Counted from the stretch's first letter, positions 8,211 to 17,169 are shown. The stretch is DNA of 46,521 bases from Lachnospiraceae bacterium (GCA_017440575.1 JAFSGY010000111.1:1-46521); one strand, 5' to 3'. The notes: generated by a model not told the origin, from the sequence alone. Numbers and translations are program-made.

Positions 8211-8239
8211 ATTTTAGCATATATATGCGAGCGAATAAA
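8211..8239 (-). promoter_or_regulatory. Possible promoter for rsmH
   Basis: TAAAAT (8211-8216) preceded by TGC makes an extended -10. A poor -35 (TTTATT) sits 17 bp upstream. It lies in the 72-bp gap after the ABC exporter gene. Confidence 0.35.
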
Positions 8240-8246
8240 GCCTGTT

Positions 8247-10013
8247 TTATCTCGCCAAATCGTAGTACAATCCCTTCTTTGCCATCAATTCTTCATGCGT
8301 ACCCTCTTCCGCAATTCCTTTGTTACTGATATACAAAATACGGTCAGAATTTCGGATAGTAGATAATCTGTGTGCAACAATAAATGCCGTTTTATTCTTT
8401 ATCAGCACATCCAAAGCTTCCTTAATCAGCAACTCTGTTTCCGTATCAATTGCACTGGTTGCCTCATCTAAAATAATCACTGACGGATTTTTTAATACGA
8501 TTCTTGCAAAGCTAATAAGCTGCTTCTCACCTGCTGACAGACCACTTCCACGCTCCTCTAACTGATGATAATAACCACCATTTAATTTCTGGATAAACTT
8601 ATCTGCAAAAATCATTTTCGCTGCTGCAATACACTCCTCATCTGTTGCATCCCATTTTCCATAACGGATATTATCGATTACGGTTCCCTTGAAGATAAAT
8701 GGATCCTGCATTAAAACACCAACCTCTTTTCGTAAGGAAAACAGACTAGCATCCCTTACATCCACTCCGTCTATCGTAACCTTACCTTCTCTTACATCAT
8801 AAAACCTGGTTAGCATATTAATAATTGTCGTTTTTCCGGCTCCTGTGGGACCTACAAGGGCAATGGTCTCACCCTCTTTTACATGCAGGTCAAAATGCTC
8901 CAAAATATTCAAGTCATCCTCATAGGCAAAGGTAACATCTTCAAAATCTACCTTACCTCTGACATTCTGTAAAGTAACCGCATCCTCTTTATCCTTTATA
9001 TCTAGTGGATACTCAATGGTGTCAAATACCTGTTCTAAGTTCGAACTTACCTGTGCAAGCTCCTGAATAATGGTTGACAACTGTGACAATGGATCCTGAA
9101 AGGAACTCATATAGGTCGTAAAAGTAATGACAACACCTGCAGTAATCACATCATTCCCACTCAGAATCAATGCCAGTGCTACACCATAGATACATAACGT
9201 TCCAATATGCCAGAAAGACATAACAACAGGACTGTTCAAACGTGAACGCTTTACAATGCCCCACCACATGAACATACTATCCTCATGTACCTGTCGATAA
9301 ATATCCTTGTTAATATCAATACGATTATAGTTCTTTACAATCTGCTCACCCATAATCGATTCCACCAAAAAGGCCGTACGATTGGAATTCTTGGCACGCT
9401 GCGCTGTATACATCTTACGCAGGGCAGAACGCAGTACAAAGACGATTGTCATCATCGGAATTACCGTTGCAAATACAATCAAAGTAAGCATTGGACTAAG
9501 CGACAGCATAAATACTGTAACTACTACGATTTTTACGATATAGATTGCAAACATCATAACGTAGTTAGAGAAAAAGTCAGCAAGTCCATTGATATATTCT
9601 GTTACACGCACAACGATTTTTCCATCAGGTCGGTTATCAAAATAGTCAAAAGACAATTGCTGGAGTCTTTCAAAAATATCGGTTCGAATGCTGGATATGA
9701 TGTTAAGTCCCATTTTTCCCATGCTTCTTGCCTGTATGAAAGTAGACAGAATCTCTACTGCTGCTAGCAACACCAGTCCAACTCCCACTAAAGCCAGTTC
9801 TCGATAATCCTTATTCACAACAATCTCATCTACAATCAGCTTCAAGAGTCTTGGTGGCAAGAGAGAAACCACAGCTGCAACCAGCATCATTATACTGACC
9901 ATAAGTAGTATCTTCTTATATGGCAGGATATACTGAACCGTTCTGCCAAGTTGCTTAATGTCTATCTTTTTTTCGATTTTCTCATCCTCGAAAAAAGTAT
10001 TACGTTTAGCCAT
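8247..10013 (-). CDS. ABC exporter half-transporter with consensus ATPase site (BmrD-like partner)
   Basis: Protein of 588 residues started at MAKRNTFFEDE, where GGAGG lies 8 nt upstream; this start overlaps the previous gene's end by 8 bp. Residues about 35-320 form a six-helix type IV exporter membrane domain. The ATPase domain has Walker A GPTGAGKTT, signature LSAGEKQ, Walker B VIILDEATSAID with the catalytic Glu, and the H-loop VAHRLST. Its overlapping partner has a degenerate Walker B, so the two probably form a heterodimeric exporter of the BmrCD/TM287-288 type for drugs, lipids or peptides. The substrate cannot be read from sequence. Confidence 0.9.
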   Translation of the reverse strand: MAKRNTFFEDEKIEKKIDIKQLGRTVQYILPYKKILLMVSIMMLVAAVVSLLPPRLLKLIVDEIVVNKDYRELALVGVGLVLLAAVEILSTFIQARSMGKMGLNIISSIRTDIFERLQQLSFDYFDNRPDGKIVVRVTEYINGLADFFSNYVMMFAIYIVKIVVVTVFMLSLSPMLTLIVFATVIPMMTIVFVLRSALRKMYTAQRAKNSNRTAFLVESIMGEQIVKNYNRIDINKDIYRQVHEDSMFMWWGIVKRSRLNSPVVMSFWHIGTLCIYGVALALILSGNDVITAGVVITFTTYMSSFQDPLSQLSTIIQELAQVSSNLEQVFDTIEYPLDIKDKEDAVTLQNVRGKVDFEDVTFAYEDDLNILEHFDLHVKEGETIALVGPTGAGKTTIINMLTRFYDVREGKVTIDGVDVRDASLFSLRKEVGVLMQDPFIFKGTVIDNIRYGKWDATDEECIAAAKMIFADKFIQKLNGGYYHQLEERGSGLSAGEKQLISFARIVLKNPSVIILDEATSAIDTETELLIKEALDVLIKNKTAFIVAHRLSTIRNSDRILYISNKGIAEEGTHEELMAKKGLYYDLAR

Positions 10014-11844
10014 GGTTCTCACCTCCATCCTTTTTTAGATTGTCATAGTCTATTGTACTTTCCTGTTGTTCCTGCTGCACACGATATACATGAGCAAAGC
10101 TGCCTCTCAAAGCCATAAGCTCCTCAAAGGTTCCTCGCTCTATAATCTCGCCATCCTGCATATAGAGAATCTCATCACAGTCTGCCACAGAAGAAAATCT
10201 GTGTGCTGTAATAATCAACGTTTTTTCAGAAAAGTTTTCACGAATATTCTTCAATAAGGTTCTCTCTGTATTCACATCAAGAGCACTGGTAGAATCATCT
10301 AATACAAATATCGGCGCATTTTTATGAAATGCTCTCGCAATAGAAACTCGCTGTTTCTGTCCACCGGAAATACCAAGACCACGCTCACCCACAATCGTCT
10401 TATATCGATCAGCAAGCGCATCAATAAACTTATCTGCCTGTGCATGAGTTGCCGCCTTTGTTACCATACGTTCATCAATATCTGGCTTACTGTAGGCAAT
10501 ATTAGATGCTATGGTATTAGAGAACAAAAACACATCCTGAAATACATAAGAATACATATTTCTCAGATTTTCCAGACTGAAATCCTTAATATCATGCCCA
10601 TCAATGGTAATACTTCCATCTGTAATATCACGTATACGCACTAAAGTCTTCAAGAGAATACTCTTTCCAGACCCCGTCTCACCTACAATACCAACTTTTT
10701 TTCCATATGGAATACTCAGATTAATATTATTTAAAATCTGTTGACCATCTATCTGCACTGAAACATTCTTTAGTTCAATATTTGGCGTATCACAATGAAG
10801 ATTTGGCTCCTTATTATCAGGAACCTTACTTTCGCTTTCCATAAACTTTTTCAGTTCCAGTCCTGCGATTGTCTGCTGCTGCATATTAAAAATATGGTTA
10901 TTAATTCCTGTAATATTATTCATAATGCGCATAACATACGTTGATGAAGCAAGAATATATCCCACTGTCATATGTCCCTGAATGACAAGGATTGCACCAA
11001 TAATAATCGTACTAATATAAGCAATCTGCTTAATAGAGTTAAAGGTCAGGTCGAATCCGGAAGATAGCCAAATCTGCTTCATACGTGTATTTAAGAAGCT
11101 TGTATTCACAGACTGGAATTTTTCTTTTTCCAATTCCTCATTTGTAAAAGAACGCACGATACGAACTGCTGCAATATTTTCCTGCGTTGTCAGATTCATA
11201 GCAGAACTCTTCTCTCGAATCTCCTTAAAGTTTATTCTTGCCTTTTTCTTAAAGTCCAGAACCGTAATTACCAAAAATGGCATAAGAATGAGCGGAATAA
11301 TAATAAAGGAAATATTAATACTGGAAATCAGAAGCAAGGTAACCACCAGCATAAAAATGGCATCACCCAGATAAGGAATTCTATGTGCAAATAATTCCTT
11401 AAACATAATCGTATCGCTATTCAAAATCTGCAACAGCTCGCCGGAATTGTGCTCCGCAATGGTCTCAGAGTCCAGTTCCATCAGCTTACCATAAGTCTCA
11501 TAACGAAGCTCTGTTTCCAGCTTCAGGCCTACCCATTCCTGCATCAGGTCTCGTACATAGATTAATACAATACGAAGAAAGAGCATCACTACATAGACTA
11601 CTGCTATGGTAAAAAATAACTGCATGCTATGTACGGCTCCAAATCTCCCTGACAGAAGAAAATGGAACATTCCTCCACTTTCCTCTGTCACCTCACCCTT
11701 TTGTATTACGAAATCTATCAGCATTCCTGATAAAAGCGGCATCAAAAGCTCCGCATAGATACCTAGAAAACTAAAAATTTCCGCCAATATTGCCATCGGC
11801 ATACTTTTCCGAAAGAACCTGTACCCAAACTTTAACGTTTCCAT
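10006..11844 (-). CDS. ABC exporter half-transporter with degenerate Walker B (BmrC-like partner)
   Basis: Protein of 612 residues with a perfect AGGAGG 7-8 nt before METLKFGYRF. The membrane domain spans about residues 15-320. The ATPase domain has Walker A GETGSGKSI, signature ISGGQKQR and Walker B IFVLDDSTSALD, in which Asp replaces the usual catalytic Glu; the H-loop TAHRFSS is kept. This asymmetry is typical of one half of heterodimeric exporters. The gene starts 27 bp after the aldo/keto reductase stop and overlaps the second half-transporter, so all three are probably one operon. Confidence 0.9.
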   Translation of the reverse strand: METLKFGYRFFRKSMPMAILAEIFSFLGIYAELLMPLLSGMLIDFVIQKGEVTEESGGMFHFLLSGRFGAVHSMQLFFTIAVVYVVMLFLRIVLIYVRDLMQEWVGLKLETELRYETYGKLMELDSETIAEHNSGELLQILNSDTIMFKELFAHRIPYLGDAIFMLVVTLLLISSINISFIIIPLILMPFLVITVLDFKKKARINFKEIREKSSAMNLTTQENIAAVRIVRSFTNEELEKEKFQSVNTSFLNTRMKQIWLSSGFDLTFNSIKQIAYISTIIIGAILVIQGHMTVGYILASSTYVMRIMNNITGINNHIFNMQQQTIAGLELKKFMESESKVPDNKEPNLHCDTPNIELKNVSVQIDGQQILNNINLSIPYGKKVGIVGETGSGKSILLKTLVRIRDITDGSITIDGHDIKDFSLENLRNMYSYVFQDVFLFSNTIASNIAYSKPDIDERMVTKAATHAQADKFIDALADRYKTIVGERGLGISGGQKQRVSIARAFHKNAPIFVLDDSTSALDVNTERTLLKNIRENFSEKTLIITAHRFSSVADCDEILYMQDGEIIERGTFEELMALRGSFAHVYRVQQEQQESTIDYDNLKKDGGENHG

Positions 11845-11871
11845 ATTTTCCTCCTATGTAAGGTATGATAC

Positions 11872-12855
11872 TTAACCAAGGATTTCTTCTATTCTACGCA
11901 ACTCTTCTTCTGAAAAATCTAAATGATTTAATGCTGCTACATTTTCCACAATCTGCTTAGAACGGCTTGCACCAATAATCACAGAAGTCAGCCTTCCCTG
12001 TTTCAGTGCCCATGCAAGTGCCATCTGCGACAGCTCCTGTCCTCTTTCCTTCGCAATGTCATTTAATCTTGTTACCTTTCCAATCACATCATCTGTAATT
12101 GCTTTTTCATTCAGAAATACACTATTTCCTGCCGCACGTGAATCCGCCGGTATTCCATGAATATACTTATTTGTTAATAATCCCTGTGCCAAAGGGCAAA
12201 AAGCAATAGAGCCCATTCCAGCCTCTTCAATAACCGGTATCAATTTTTCATTTGCTCTATCTAACATGGAATAACAATGCTGATGAATCAGACATGGCAC
12301 TCCCATTTCTTTCAGAAGTGCTGACGCTTCTTTCAGCTTTTCCGGACTATAATTTGATAATCCGACATACAGAGCCTTACCTGAACGTACAATTCCTGCA
12401 AGCGCATCCATCGTCTCCCAAAGAGGTGTTTCCGGATCCATTCTGTGATGATAAAAAATATCTACATAATCAAGTCCCATGCGTCTTAAGCTTTGGTCTA
12501 AGGATGCAACCAAATATTTCTTTGATCCCCAGTTACCATAAGGACCTTCCCACATGTCATAACCTGCTTTTGTTGAGATCATCATCTCATCTCTATAAGC
12601 AGATAACTCAGATGCCAATATTTTTCCAAAGTTGCTCTCTGCACTTCCCGGTGCCGGTCCATAATTATTCGCCAGATCAAAATGCGTAATTCCCAAGTCA
12701 AAGCTTGTAAGTACCATATCACGCATATTTTCATAGTTACTGCCGTCACCAAAATTATGCCACATTCCTAAAGATAAGGCAGGCAATTTTATTCCTGATT
12801 TTCCACTCCTATTATAAACCATTTTATCATATCTTTCTGCATTTGCTATATACAT
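11872..12855 (-). CDS. Aldo/keto reductase, YghZ-like (L-glyceraldehyde-3-phosphate reductase type)
   Basis: Protein of 327 residues with AAGGAGAG 5 nt before the ATG. The N-terminus ERYDKMVYNRSGKSGIKLPA followed by LSLGMWHNFGD is characteristic of the YghZ/Kv-beta-like group. NLANNYGP-type sequence (DLANNYGPAPGSAE) carries the catalytic Asp/Tyr, and YHHRMDPETP and the C-terminal IIGASRSKQI (NADPH binding) are present. The family reduces reactive aldehydes, including methylglyoxal and L-glyceraldehyde 3-phosphate, with NADPH in the cytoplasm. The upstream region has a MerR-type promoter (12912-12942), and the gene leads an apparent operon with the ABC exporter pair, suggesting a stress or toxic-aldehyde response. 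Confidence 0.9.
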   Translation of the reverse strand: MYIANAERYDKMVYNRSGKSGIKLPALSLGMWHNFGDGSNYENMRDMVLTSFDLGITHFDLANNYGPAPGSAESNFGKILASELSAYRDEMMISTKAGYDMWEGPYGNWGSKKYLVASLDQSLRRMGLDYVDIFYHHRMDPETPLWETMDALAGIVRSGKALYVGLSNYSPEKLKEASALLKEMGVPCLIHQHCYSMLDRANEKLIPVIEEAGMGSIAFCPLAQGLLTNKYIHGIPADSRAAGNSVFLNEKAITDDVIGKVTRLNDIAKERGQELSQMALAWALKQGRLTSVIIGASRSKQIVENVAALNHLDFSEEELRRIEEILG

Positions 12856-12911
12856 ATTTTCTCTCCTTTACTTATGAAACTGTTTTTTGTTACTGTTTTT
12901 ACTCCTTTTCC

Positions 12912-12942
12912 AAGGTAACACTTCAAGTATACTTGAACGCAA
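12912..12942 (-). promoter_or_regulatory. MerR-type operator/promoter of the aldo/keto reductase operon
   Basis: A perfect 16-bp palindrome TTCAAGTATACTTGAA (12922-12937) lies between a -35-like TTGCGT (12937-12942) and a weak -10 TACCTT (12912-12917). The spacer is 19 bp. The long spacer filled by a palindrome with CTTGAA half sites is the hallmark of promoters controlled by MerR-family regulators such as the AdhR type. The regulator gene is not in the window. Confidence 0.6.
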
Positions 12943-12967
12943 GAACAATTTTTTCAAAAATGAAAAA

Positions 12968-12985
12968 CCCCCTTTTATAAGGGGG
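12968..12985 (-). terminator. Intrinsic terminator after the broken alanine symporter
   Basis: A 7-bp GC-rich stem (CCCCCTT/AAGGGGG) with a 4-nt loop is followed by TTTTTC on the minus strand. It probably served the former symporter gene and now ends the plsC transcript. Confidence 0.8.
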
Positions 12986-13002
12986 CACATTTTTCTATCA
13001 TA

Positions 13003-13500
13003 CTATTTTTTCTTCTTTTCCACTTCACTAAGTGATGTCTTTACCATACCAGTCAGTGCAAACAGTGCAATCGCATTCGGAATTACCATCAGATAATTAA
13101 ATGCATCTGTCAACTCCCACACTAAGTCATTAGACATCATTGTTCCAAGGAAGATGAATGCCAGTGCAATTACGGTATAGATTCTAGTACTAATCTTCGC
13201 ATTTTTCTCACCAAATAAATAGATTACATTAATTTTTCCAAACATATTCCATCCAAGAATCGTAGAAAACGCAAAGAAGAAAAGACAAATCGCAACAAAT
13301 GCTGCACCAAGGCTTTCACCAAATACTGTACCAAATGCTGTCTGCGCAAGAATAGCACCCGGACCACCTGTCAGAATAGCACCGGATGCACCGATAACAT
13401 TACCTGTACCAACCTGAGCCGCAATCGCTGTGGCTAACGCCTGAAAGGAACTCATACCCTGTTCCTGACTTCCACCCTTTAAGGACAGATTACCAAACAC
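13003..13500 (-). pseudogene. Remnant of a sodium:alanine symporter (AGCS family) with two deletions
   Basis: The 165-codon frame starts at a GTG and reads VFGNLSLKGGSQEQGMSSFQ then ATAIAAQVGTGNVIG and GGPGAI. These are characteristic of residues about 50-110 of AGCS transporters. It then jumps directly to QTAFGTVFG and ICLFFFAFSTILGW, which belong near residue 330 or later, and ends with a normal C-terminus. So the N-terminal 50 or so residues and about 200 central residues are missing, the latter in frame. The remnant is fused tightly behind plsC: the plsC stop TGA is in the same frame, with 2 codons between it and the GTG. It cannot be a working transporter. Confidence 0.8.
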
Positions 13501-13506
13501 CTTTTT

Positions 13507-14238
13507 TCATACCTGCACCATCATTTCTTTTCGTATAGTATCCATACAGATTTCTATACGTTCTTTGACCATATTGCTAATTTCATTGGTCTTCATTCCT
13601 GCATATTCATCATAGGAAATCGCTGGCAGAAAGTGTACTTGAGTCACTACCCTTTTTAATGACTTACCTTCAAATGCTTTGTAGGAATCCCAGATTGCAA
13701 CCGGTACAATCGGACATTTTGCTTTTTGTACACATTTAAAGCTTCCCGCTTTGAATTCCTGTACTTCATTATGATTTTTATCGTATCCACCTTCCGGAAA
13801 TATCAGATAGCGTCTACCTGCTGCCACTTCTCCCGCTACCTCATTCAAGGTTCGCATCTGTTGACGCAAATCATCCCTTTTTAACCTTTTTCCCTTAATC
13901 AGCTCTATAAACTGCGTGACTCCAAACATATTAGAGCGTTCGTATTCCATAATAACCGAGCACGGCTGTTCATGCGCTGCCATAATTCCTAACGCATCAT
14001 ACTTACCCTGATGATTCGAGTACATCATATAGCCATTTTCTTTTGGCAAATTCTCCGTACCAAAGACCTTTGTCGAAATGCGTCCTCTTTTTTTCACCAG
14101 ACCGATAAGCTTCTGCGCCAGAGCATAGCACGAATACTCATCATATTTTTCCGGATGTGCTGCATAAATTGACATCACTGCTATATAAAAAAGAATCAAC
14201 GGAATCCCCGTTAAAATAACATAATAAAACCTTACCAT
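13507..14238 (-). CDS. plsC: 1-acyl-sn-glycerol-3-phosphate acyltransferase-like protein (PlsC family)
   Basis: Protein of 243 residues started at MVRFYYVILTG, with GGAG 9 nt upstream; the longer frame from 14268 lacks a site. One N-terminal membrane segment (about residues 5-24) is followed by the acyltransferase domain. The HX4D motif is NHQGKYD (His76, Asp81), and the FPEGGYD motif and a later PIVPVAIWDS block follow. The family transfers an acyl group to lysophosphatidic acid at the membrane in phospholipid synthesis. The promoter upstream has near-consensus elements with a palindrome in the spacer (14277-14306), so the gene is probably under a lipid-responsive or other repressor. Confidence 0.88.
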   Translation of the reverse strand: MVRFYYVILTGIPLILFYIAVMSIYAAHPEKYDEYSCYALAQKLIGLVKKRGRISTKVFGTENLPKENGYMMYSNHQGKYDALGIMAAHEQPCSVIMEYERSNMFGVTQFIELIKGKRLKRDDLRQQMRTLNEVAGEVAAGRRYLIFPEGGYDKNHNEVQEFKAGSFKCVQKAKCPIVPVAIWDSYKAFEGKSLKRVVTQVHFLPAISYDEYAGMKTNEISNMVKERIEICMDTIRKEMMVQV

Positions 14239-14276
14239 TTTTACTGCTCCATTTCCTTGGTAATGCATAATATTTT

Positions 14277-14306
14277 ATTATAAGTAACCATTACTTTTCT
14301 TGTCAA
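14277..14306 (-). promoter_or_regulatory. Strong promoter with palindromic operator before plsC
   Basis: A consensus TTGACA (14301-14306) and a consensus TATAAT (14277-14282) are separated by 18 bp. The spacer and the start of the -10 hold a palindrome AAGTAA-TGG-TTACTT (14282-14296). A repressor bound there would block RNA polymerase. A related half-conserved copy lies at 15603-15616 before the second acyltransferase. Confidence 0.7.
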
Positions 14307-14312
14307 TTCCTT

Positions 14313-15578
14313 TTATCGTTTCTTCCGCATTTTAAATAGTTCCTCTGTTGCAAGTCTTGTCTTTGCCACAACATCTTCTCCATTTTTCGGAAAGCAATAA
14401 TACTGCACCTGTTCATCGCCGACACATATCATATCGCCAATCTGATACCAGTTAAAGTCAGAATACAGGCTATAGGATGACTGTGGAAGCTGCCTGTAAT
14501 CAATCTGTCCATCGCAGCCGGTTAAATGAAAACCTTCCTTCGTATGTCGCAGGTGACCTTCTCCCACTCGATATATGAACTTGGTATCAACCAGCATACA
14601 AATATTCACATCAATATCCAATTCGTATGTATTATCTTCCAATTCCTTACGAACACACTCCCGCTCCCAACGATACCAGTCCGGAATGTGTGAAAATCTT
14701 CCTTCTCCAGAAACTGCCTGCAAATAGCCTAATTCCGTAAGCTCATATTCCTGCTTACACTCCTGACAGGCAATCCTTATTCCTTTTCCAAGCATCCTGC
14801 TTTCGGTTTCACAATGAGGACACTTGTATAAGACTCTATGTAGGCCATCTGCTCTGAACTTCTCTGTTACCTGTATCTGCTTTTCCTGCTGTTCTCTAAA
14901 ATTATCAAAGCTGAATTTATCTCTTAAAATGGCATTCAATTCTTCTACGGACTTCTGCTGAATCTCTTCTGGTGAAAGCAGATATTCCATCTTGGCAGAT
15001 ACCTTTACCTTGCGTCTCTGCAAACCATTATAAAGCGGATCCCTAATAAATGCCCCCTCTGTCCGAATCATAACCACCGGGACGCGTAAGAACTTCACAC
15101 ACTTTCCAAGACTATCCGGTAGAGGCGTCGCTGTCCCATCAAAGCTGTAGCTTGCCTCTGGGAACATCAAAATCGAACCTTTTAACTTAGTTATTGCATA
15201 CCGCATATCCTTTACCAGATTAATATCATTGATAAATTTTTTCGTGGAAATGCATCCCAATAACCGCAGTATGGGGCCTAACCCCACAAATGCATCCTGC
15301 GTACATACAATATGATATTTTCTGTCAGCAAGCATAAATGCCACAATTTCCAAATCAATAAAACTAGAATGATTCATCAAAATCAAACACGGTTCCTTTT
15401 TGCCAAGCCTCTCCATTCCTATTTTCTCATAGGAAAAGCTTGTCCGCTTCAAATCGACACGTGACAACACATTTACAAGCATACGAAGTGCCACACTTTG
15501 TCTCATTGGTTTTCTATGTACATTCTTAGGCATAGCCATAACTTCTGCATAGCTTTTTGTTTTGGTCAATGTTCTCAT
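14313..15578 (-). CDS. PlsC-family acyltransferase with a zinc-ribbon and C-terminal extension
   Basis: Protein of 421 residues started at MRTLTKTKSYAEV, with AGGAGG about 9 nt upstream. Residues about 55-215 form a PlsC-type domain with HX4D (NHSSFID, His70 and Asp75) and the motif FPEASYSFDG. It continues with a four-cysteine zinc ribbon (CPHC...CQEC, Cys253, 256, 271, 274) and about 140 more residues rich in beta strands that I do not recognise. The family acylates lysophospholipids; the extension could bind lipid, nucleic acid or a protein partner. It is followed by the second plsC gene, which has its own promoter. The combination of acyltransferase and zinc ribbon recurs in Lachnospiraceae to my knowledge but has no known function. 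Confidence 0.85.
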   Translation of the reverse strand: MRTLTKTKSYAEVMAMPKNVHRKPMRQSVALRMLVNVLSRVDLKRTSFSYEKIGMERLGKKEPCLILMNHSSFIDLEIVAFMLADRKYHIVCTQDAFVGLGPILRLLGCISTKKFINDINLVKDMRYAITKLKGSILMFPEASYSFDGTATPLPDSLGKCVKFLRVPVVMIRTEGAFIRDPLYNGLQRRKVKVSAKMEYLLSPEEIQQKSVEELNAILRDKFSFDNFREQQEKQIQVTEKFRADGLHRVLYKCPHCETESRMLGKGIRIACQECKQEYELTELGYLQAVSGEGRFSHIPDWYRWERECVRKELEDNTYELDIDVNICMLVDTKFIYRVGEGHLRHTKEGFHLTGCDGQIDYRQLPQSSYSLYSDFNWYQIGDMICVGDEQVQYYCFPKNGEDVVAKTRLATEELFKMRKKR

Positions 15579-15602
15579 GAATCGTCCCTCCTCATTCATC
15601 AT

Positions 15603-15622
15603 AAGTAACCATTCCTATTATA
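15603..15622 (-). promoter_or_regulatory. -10 element with partial copy of the plsC operator
   Basis: A consensus TATAAT (15617-15622) is followed immediately by AGGAATGGTTACTT (15603-15616). This contains the half site TGGTTACTT of the palindrome found before the downstream plsC, but the other arm is degraded. No good -35 is seen at 17 bp. The shared sequence suggests common regulation. Confidence 0.45.
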
Positions 15623-15789
15623 TTTGAAAAACAAAATATAATCTATGTTTTTTCTTTATTTACCAAAATGCAGAAACAACAATTTTTCTGTAATATTACT
15701 AATATCAGCTAATAAAACCGTAGTTTTTACTGAAATATCGTAGTATAGTAAAAATGTATGTAGTTATTCTCGAAAGTGAGGTTTTTACC

Positions 15790-17142
15790 ATGCATTCTTC
15801 AAAGAAAATAGATATGACAACCGGTCCTATCATGAAGCTTATTATATTATTTGCATTACCTATCTGTATCGGCAACGTTTTACAACAACTCTATAGCACA
15901 ATTGACACTCTGATTGTCGGTAATTTCTGTGGTTCCATTTCGCTCGCTGCCGTAGGAACAAGCGCTCAGCCTGTCGAAATGCTTCTATGCATTTTCCTTG
16001 GTCTTGGATCAGGCGTCTCTATTTTGGTATCACAGTGTACAGGAAGCGGAGACACGCAAAAGCTAAAAGACGTTGTTGCAACCGCTAATAGCTTCTTATA
16101 TATATGTGCCATACCTCTTTCTATACTGGGATTATATCTAGGGCCTCTTATTCTGAAATTCATGCAGGTTCCTGATGATACTTGGAACTATTCCGTTTCC
16201 TATATCCAGATTATCTTTCTTGGCACACTGGGAAATATGGGGTACAACATGAATGCAGGCATTTTGCGTGGAGTCGGTGACAGCCGTTCTTCTCTCGTAT
16301 TTCTGCTTATTTCATGCATTGTAAATATTGTCTTGGATTTAGTTTTCATTGCCGTATTCGGTATGGATGTTTCTGGTGCCGCACTTGCTACTATTATTGC
16401 CATGTTTGCATCATGGTTTTTCAGCATTGCTTACATACAGAAGAAATTCCCTGAGCTTGAATTTACTATTTTACCAAAAAAGCTTGATAAAACCATTCTG
16501 CGTGACATTATAAGCATCGGGCTACCTTTGGGATTAAATCATTCTCTTTACTCCGTGGGACATATTCTGATGCAGTCACTCATCAATATGCAGGGATCCA
16601 CCTTTATGGCTGCATGCTCTGTTGCAACAAAACTAACAGGTATCGCCAATGTTGCCATCAGCTCACTCTCCTCTGCTGCAACAACATTTTCTGGTCAAAA
16701 CCTCGGTGCCAAAAACTATGTACGACTCAAACAGGGCAGCCTTAGAATTCCGCTTTTTTCAGGACTGATTACCTGTTGTGCAGGATTACTTTTCACGTAC
16801 TTCTCACGTCCTGTATTAGGCATATTTACCGATGACCCTACCGTGCTTGACCTTGCAGTACGTTATGTTTATGTTGTTCTTCCATTTACTTGGATCTATG
16901 CTATATTCAACGGAATCATTAACTTCGTCAACGGTCTAGGAGAAGTTCGCTATCCTACCATTGTCAATATCCTAATGTTATGGGCGATACGCATCCCTTG
17001 TGCTTATCTTATTGCTCACTATTTCGACGGTGGTTATGTCATGGCAGCCATTCCGATTAGCTTTGTATTTGGTATGTTCTCAATGTTTGCTTATTATGGA
17101 ACGAAACGTTGGAAAAATATAAAGAGGCTTGCATCTTCGTAA
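15790..17142 (+). CDS. MATE-family efflux transporter (DinF-like/NorM superfamily)
   Basis: Protein of 450 residues started at MHSSKKIDMTTGPIMK, with GAGG about 9 nt upstream; the frame from 15754 has no site. Twelve hydrophobic segments span the protein in two similar halves. The N-terminal DMTTGPIMKLIILFALPICI, QLYSTIDTLIVGNFCG, LAAVGTSAQPVEM and GLGSGVSILVSQ are classic for MATE exporters of Firmicutes. Members export cationic drugs or metabolites by sodium or proton antiport. It is the only plus-strand gene in this part of the window, and its last codons lie in its own terminator. Confidence 0.92.
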   Translation: MHSSKKIDMTTGPIMKLIILFALPICIGNVLQQLYSTIDTLIVGNFCGSISLAAVGTSAQPVEMLLCIFLGLGSGVSILVSQCTGSGDTQKLKDVVATANSFLYICAIPLSILGLYLGPLILKFMQVPDDTWNYSVSYIQIIFLGTLGNMGYNMNAGILRGVGDSRSSLVFLLISCIVNIVLDLVFIAVFGMDVSGAALATIIAMFASWFFSIAYIQKKFPELEFTILPKKLDKTILRDIISIGLPLGLNHSLYSVGHILMQSLINMQGSTFMAACSVATKLTGIANVAISSLSSAATTFSGQNLGAKNYVRLKQGSLRIPLFSGLITCCAGLLFTYFSRPVLGIFTDDPTVLDLAVRYVYVVLPFTWIYAIFNGIINFVNGLGEVRYPTIVNILMLWAIRIPCAYLIAHYFDGGYVMAAIPISFVFGMFSMFAYYGTKRWKNIKRLASS

Positions 17143-17150
17143 GCCTCTTT
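17121..17150. terminator. Bidirectional terminator overlapping the MATE stop codon
   Basis: A perfect 10-bp stem (AAAGAGGCTT/AAGCCTCTTT) with a 10-nt loop includes the last MATE codons and the TAA. T-rich sequence follows on both strands, so it also serves the convergent phosphoesterase operon. Confidence 0.85.
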
Positions 17151-17169
17151 TCTATATTATAATTACAAA

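Noticed and set aside
9285-9767. Plus-strand ORF of 160 codons
   Set aside because: Antisense to the ABC exporter, His/Tyr/Cys-rich nonsense product.
12252-12689. Plus-strand ORF of 145 codons
   Set aside because: Antisense to the aldo/keto reductase, with no ribosome binding site.
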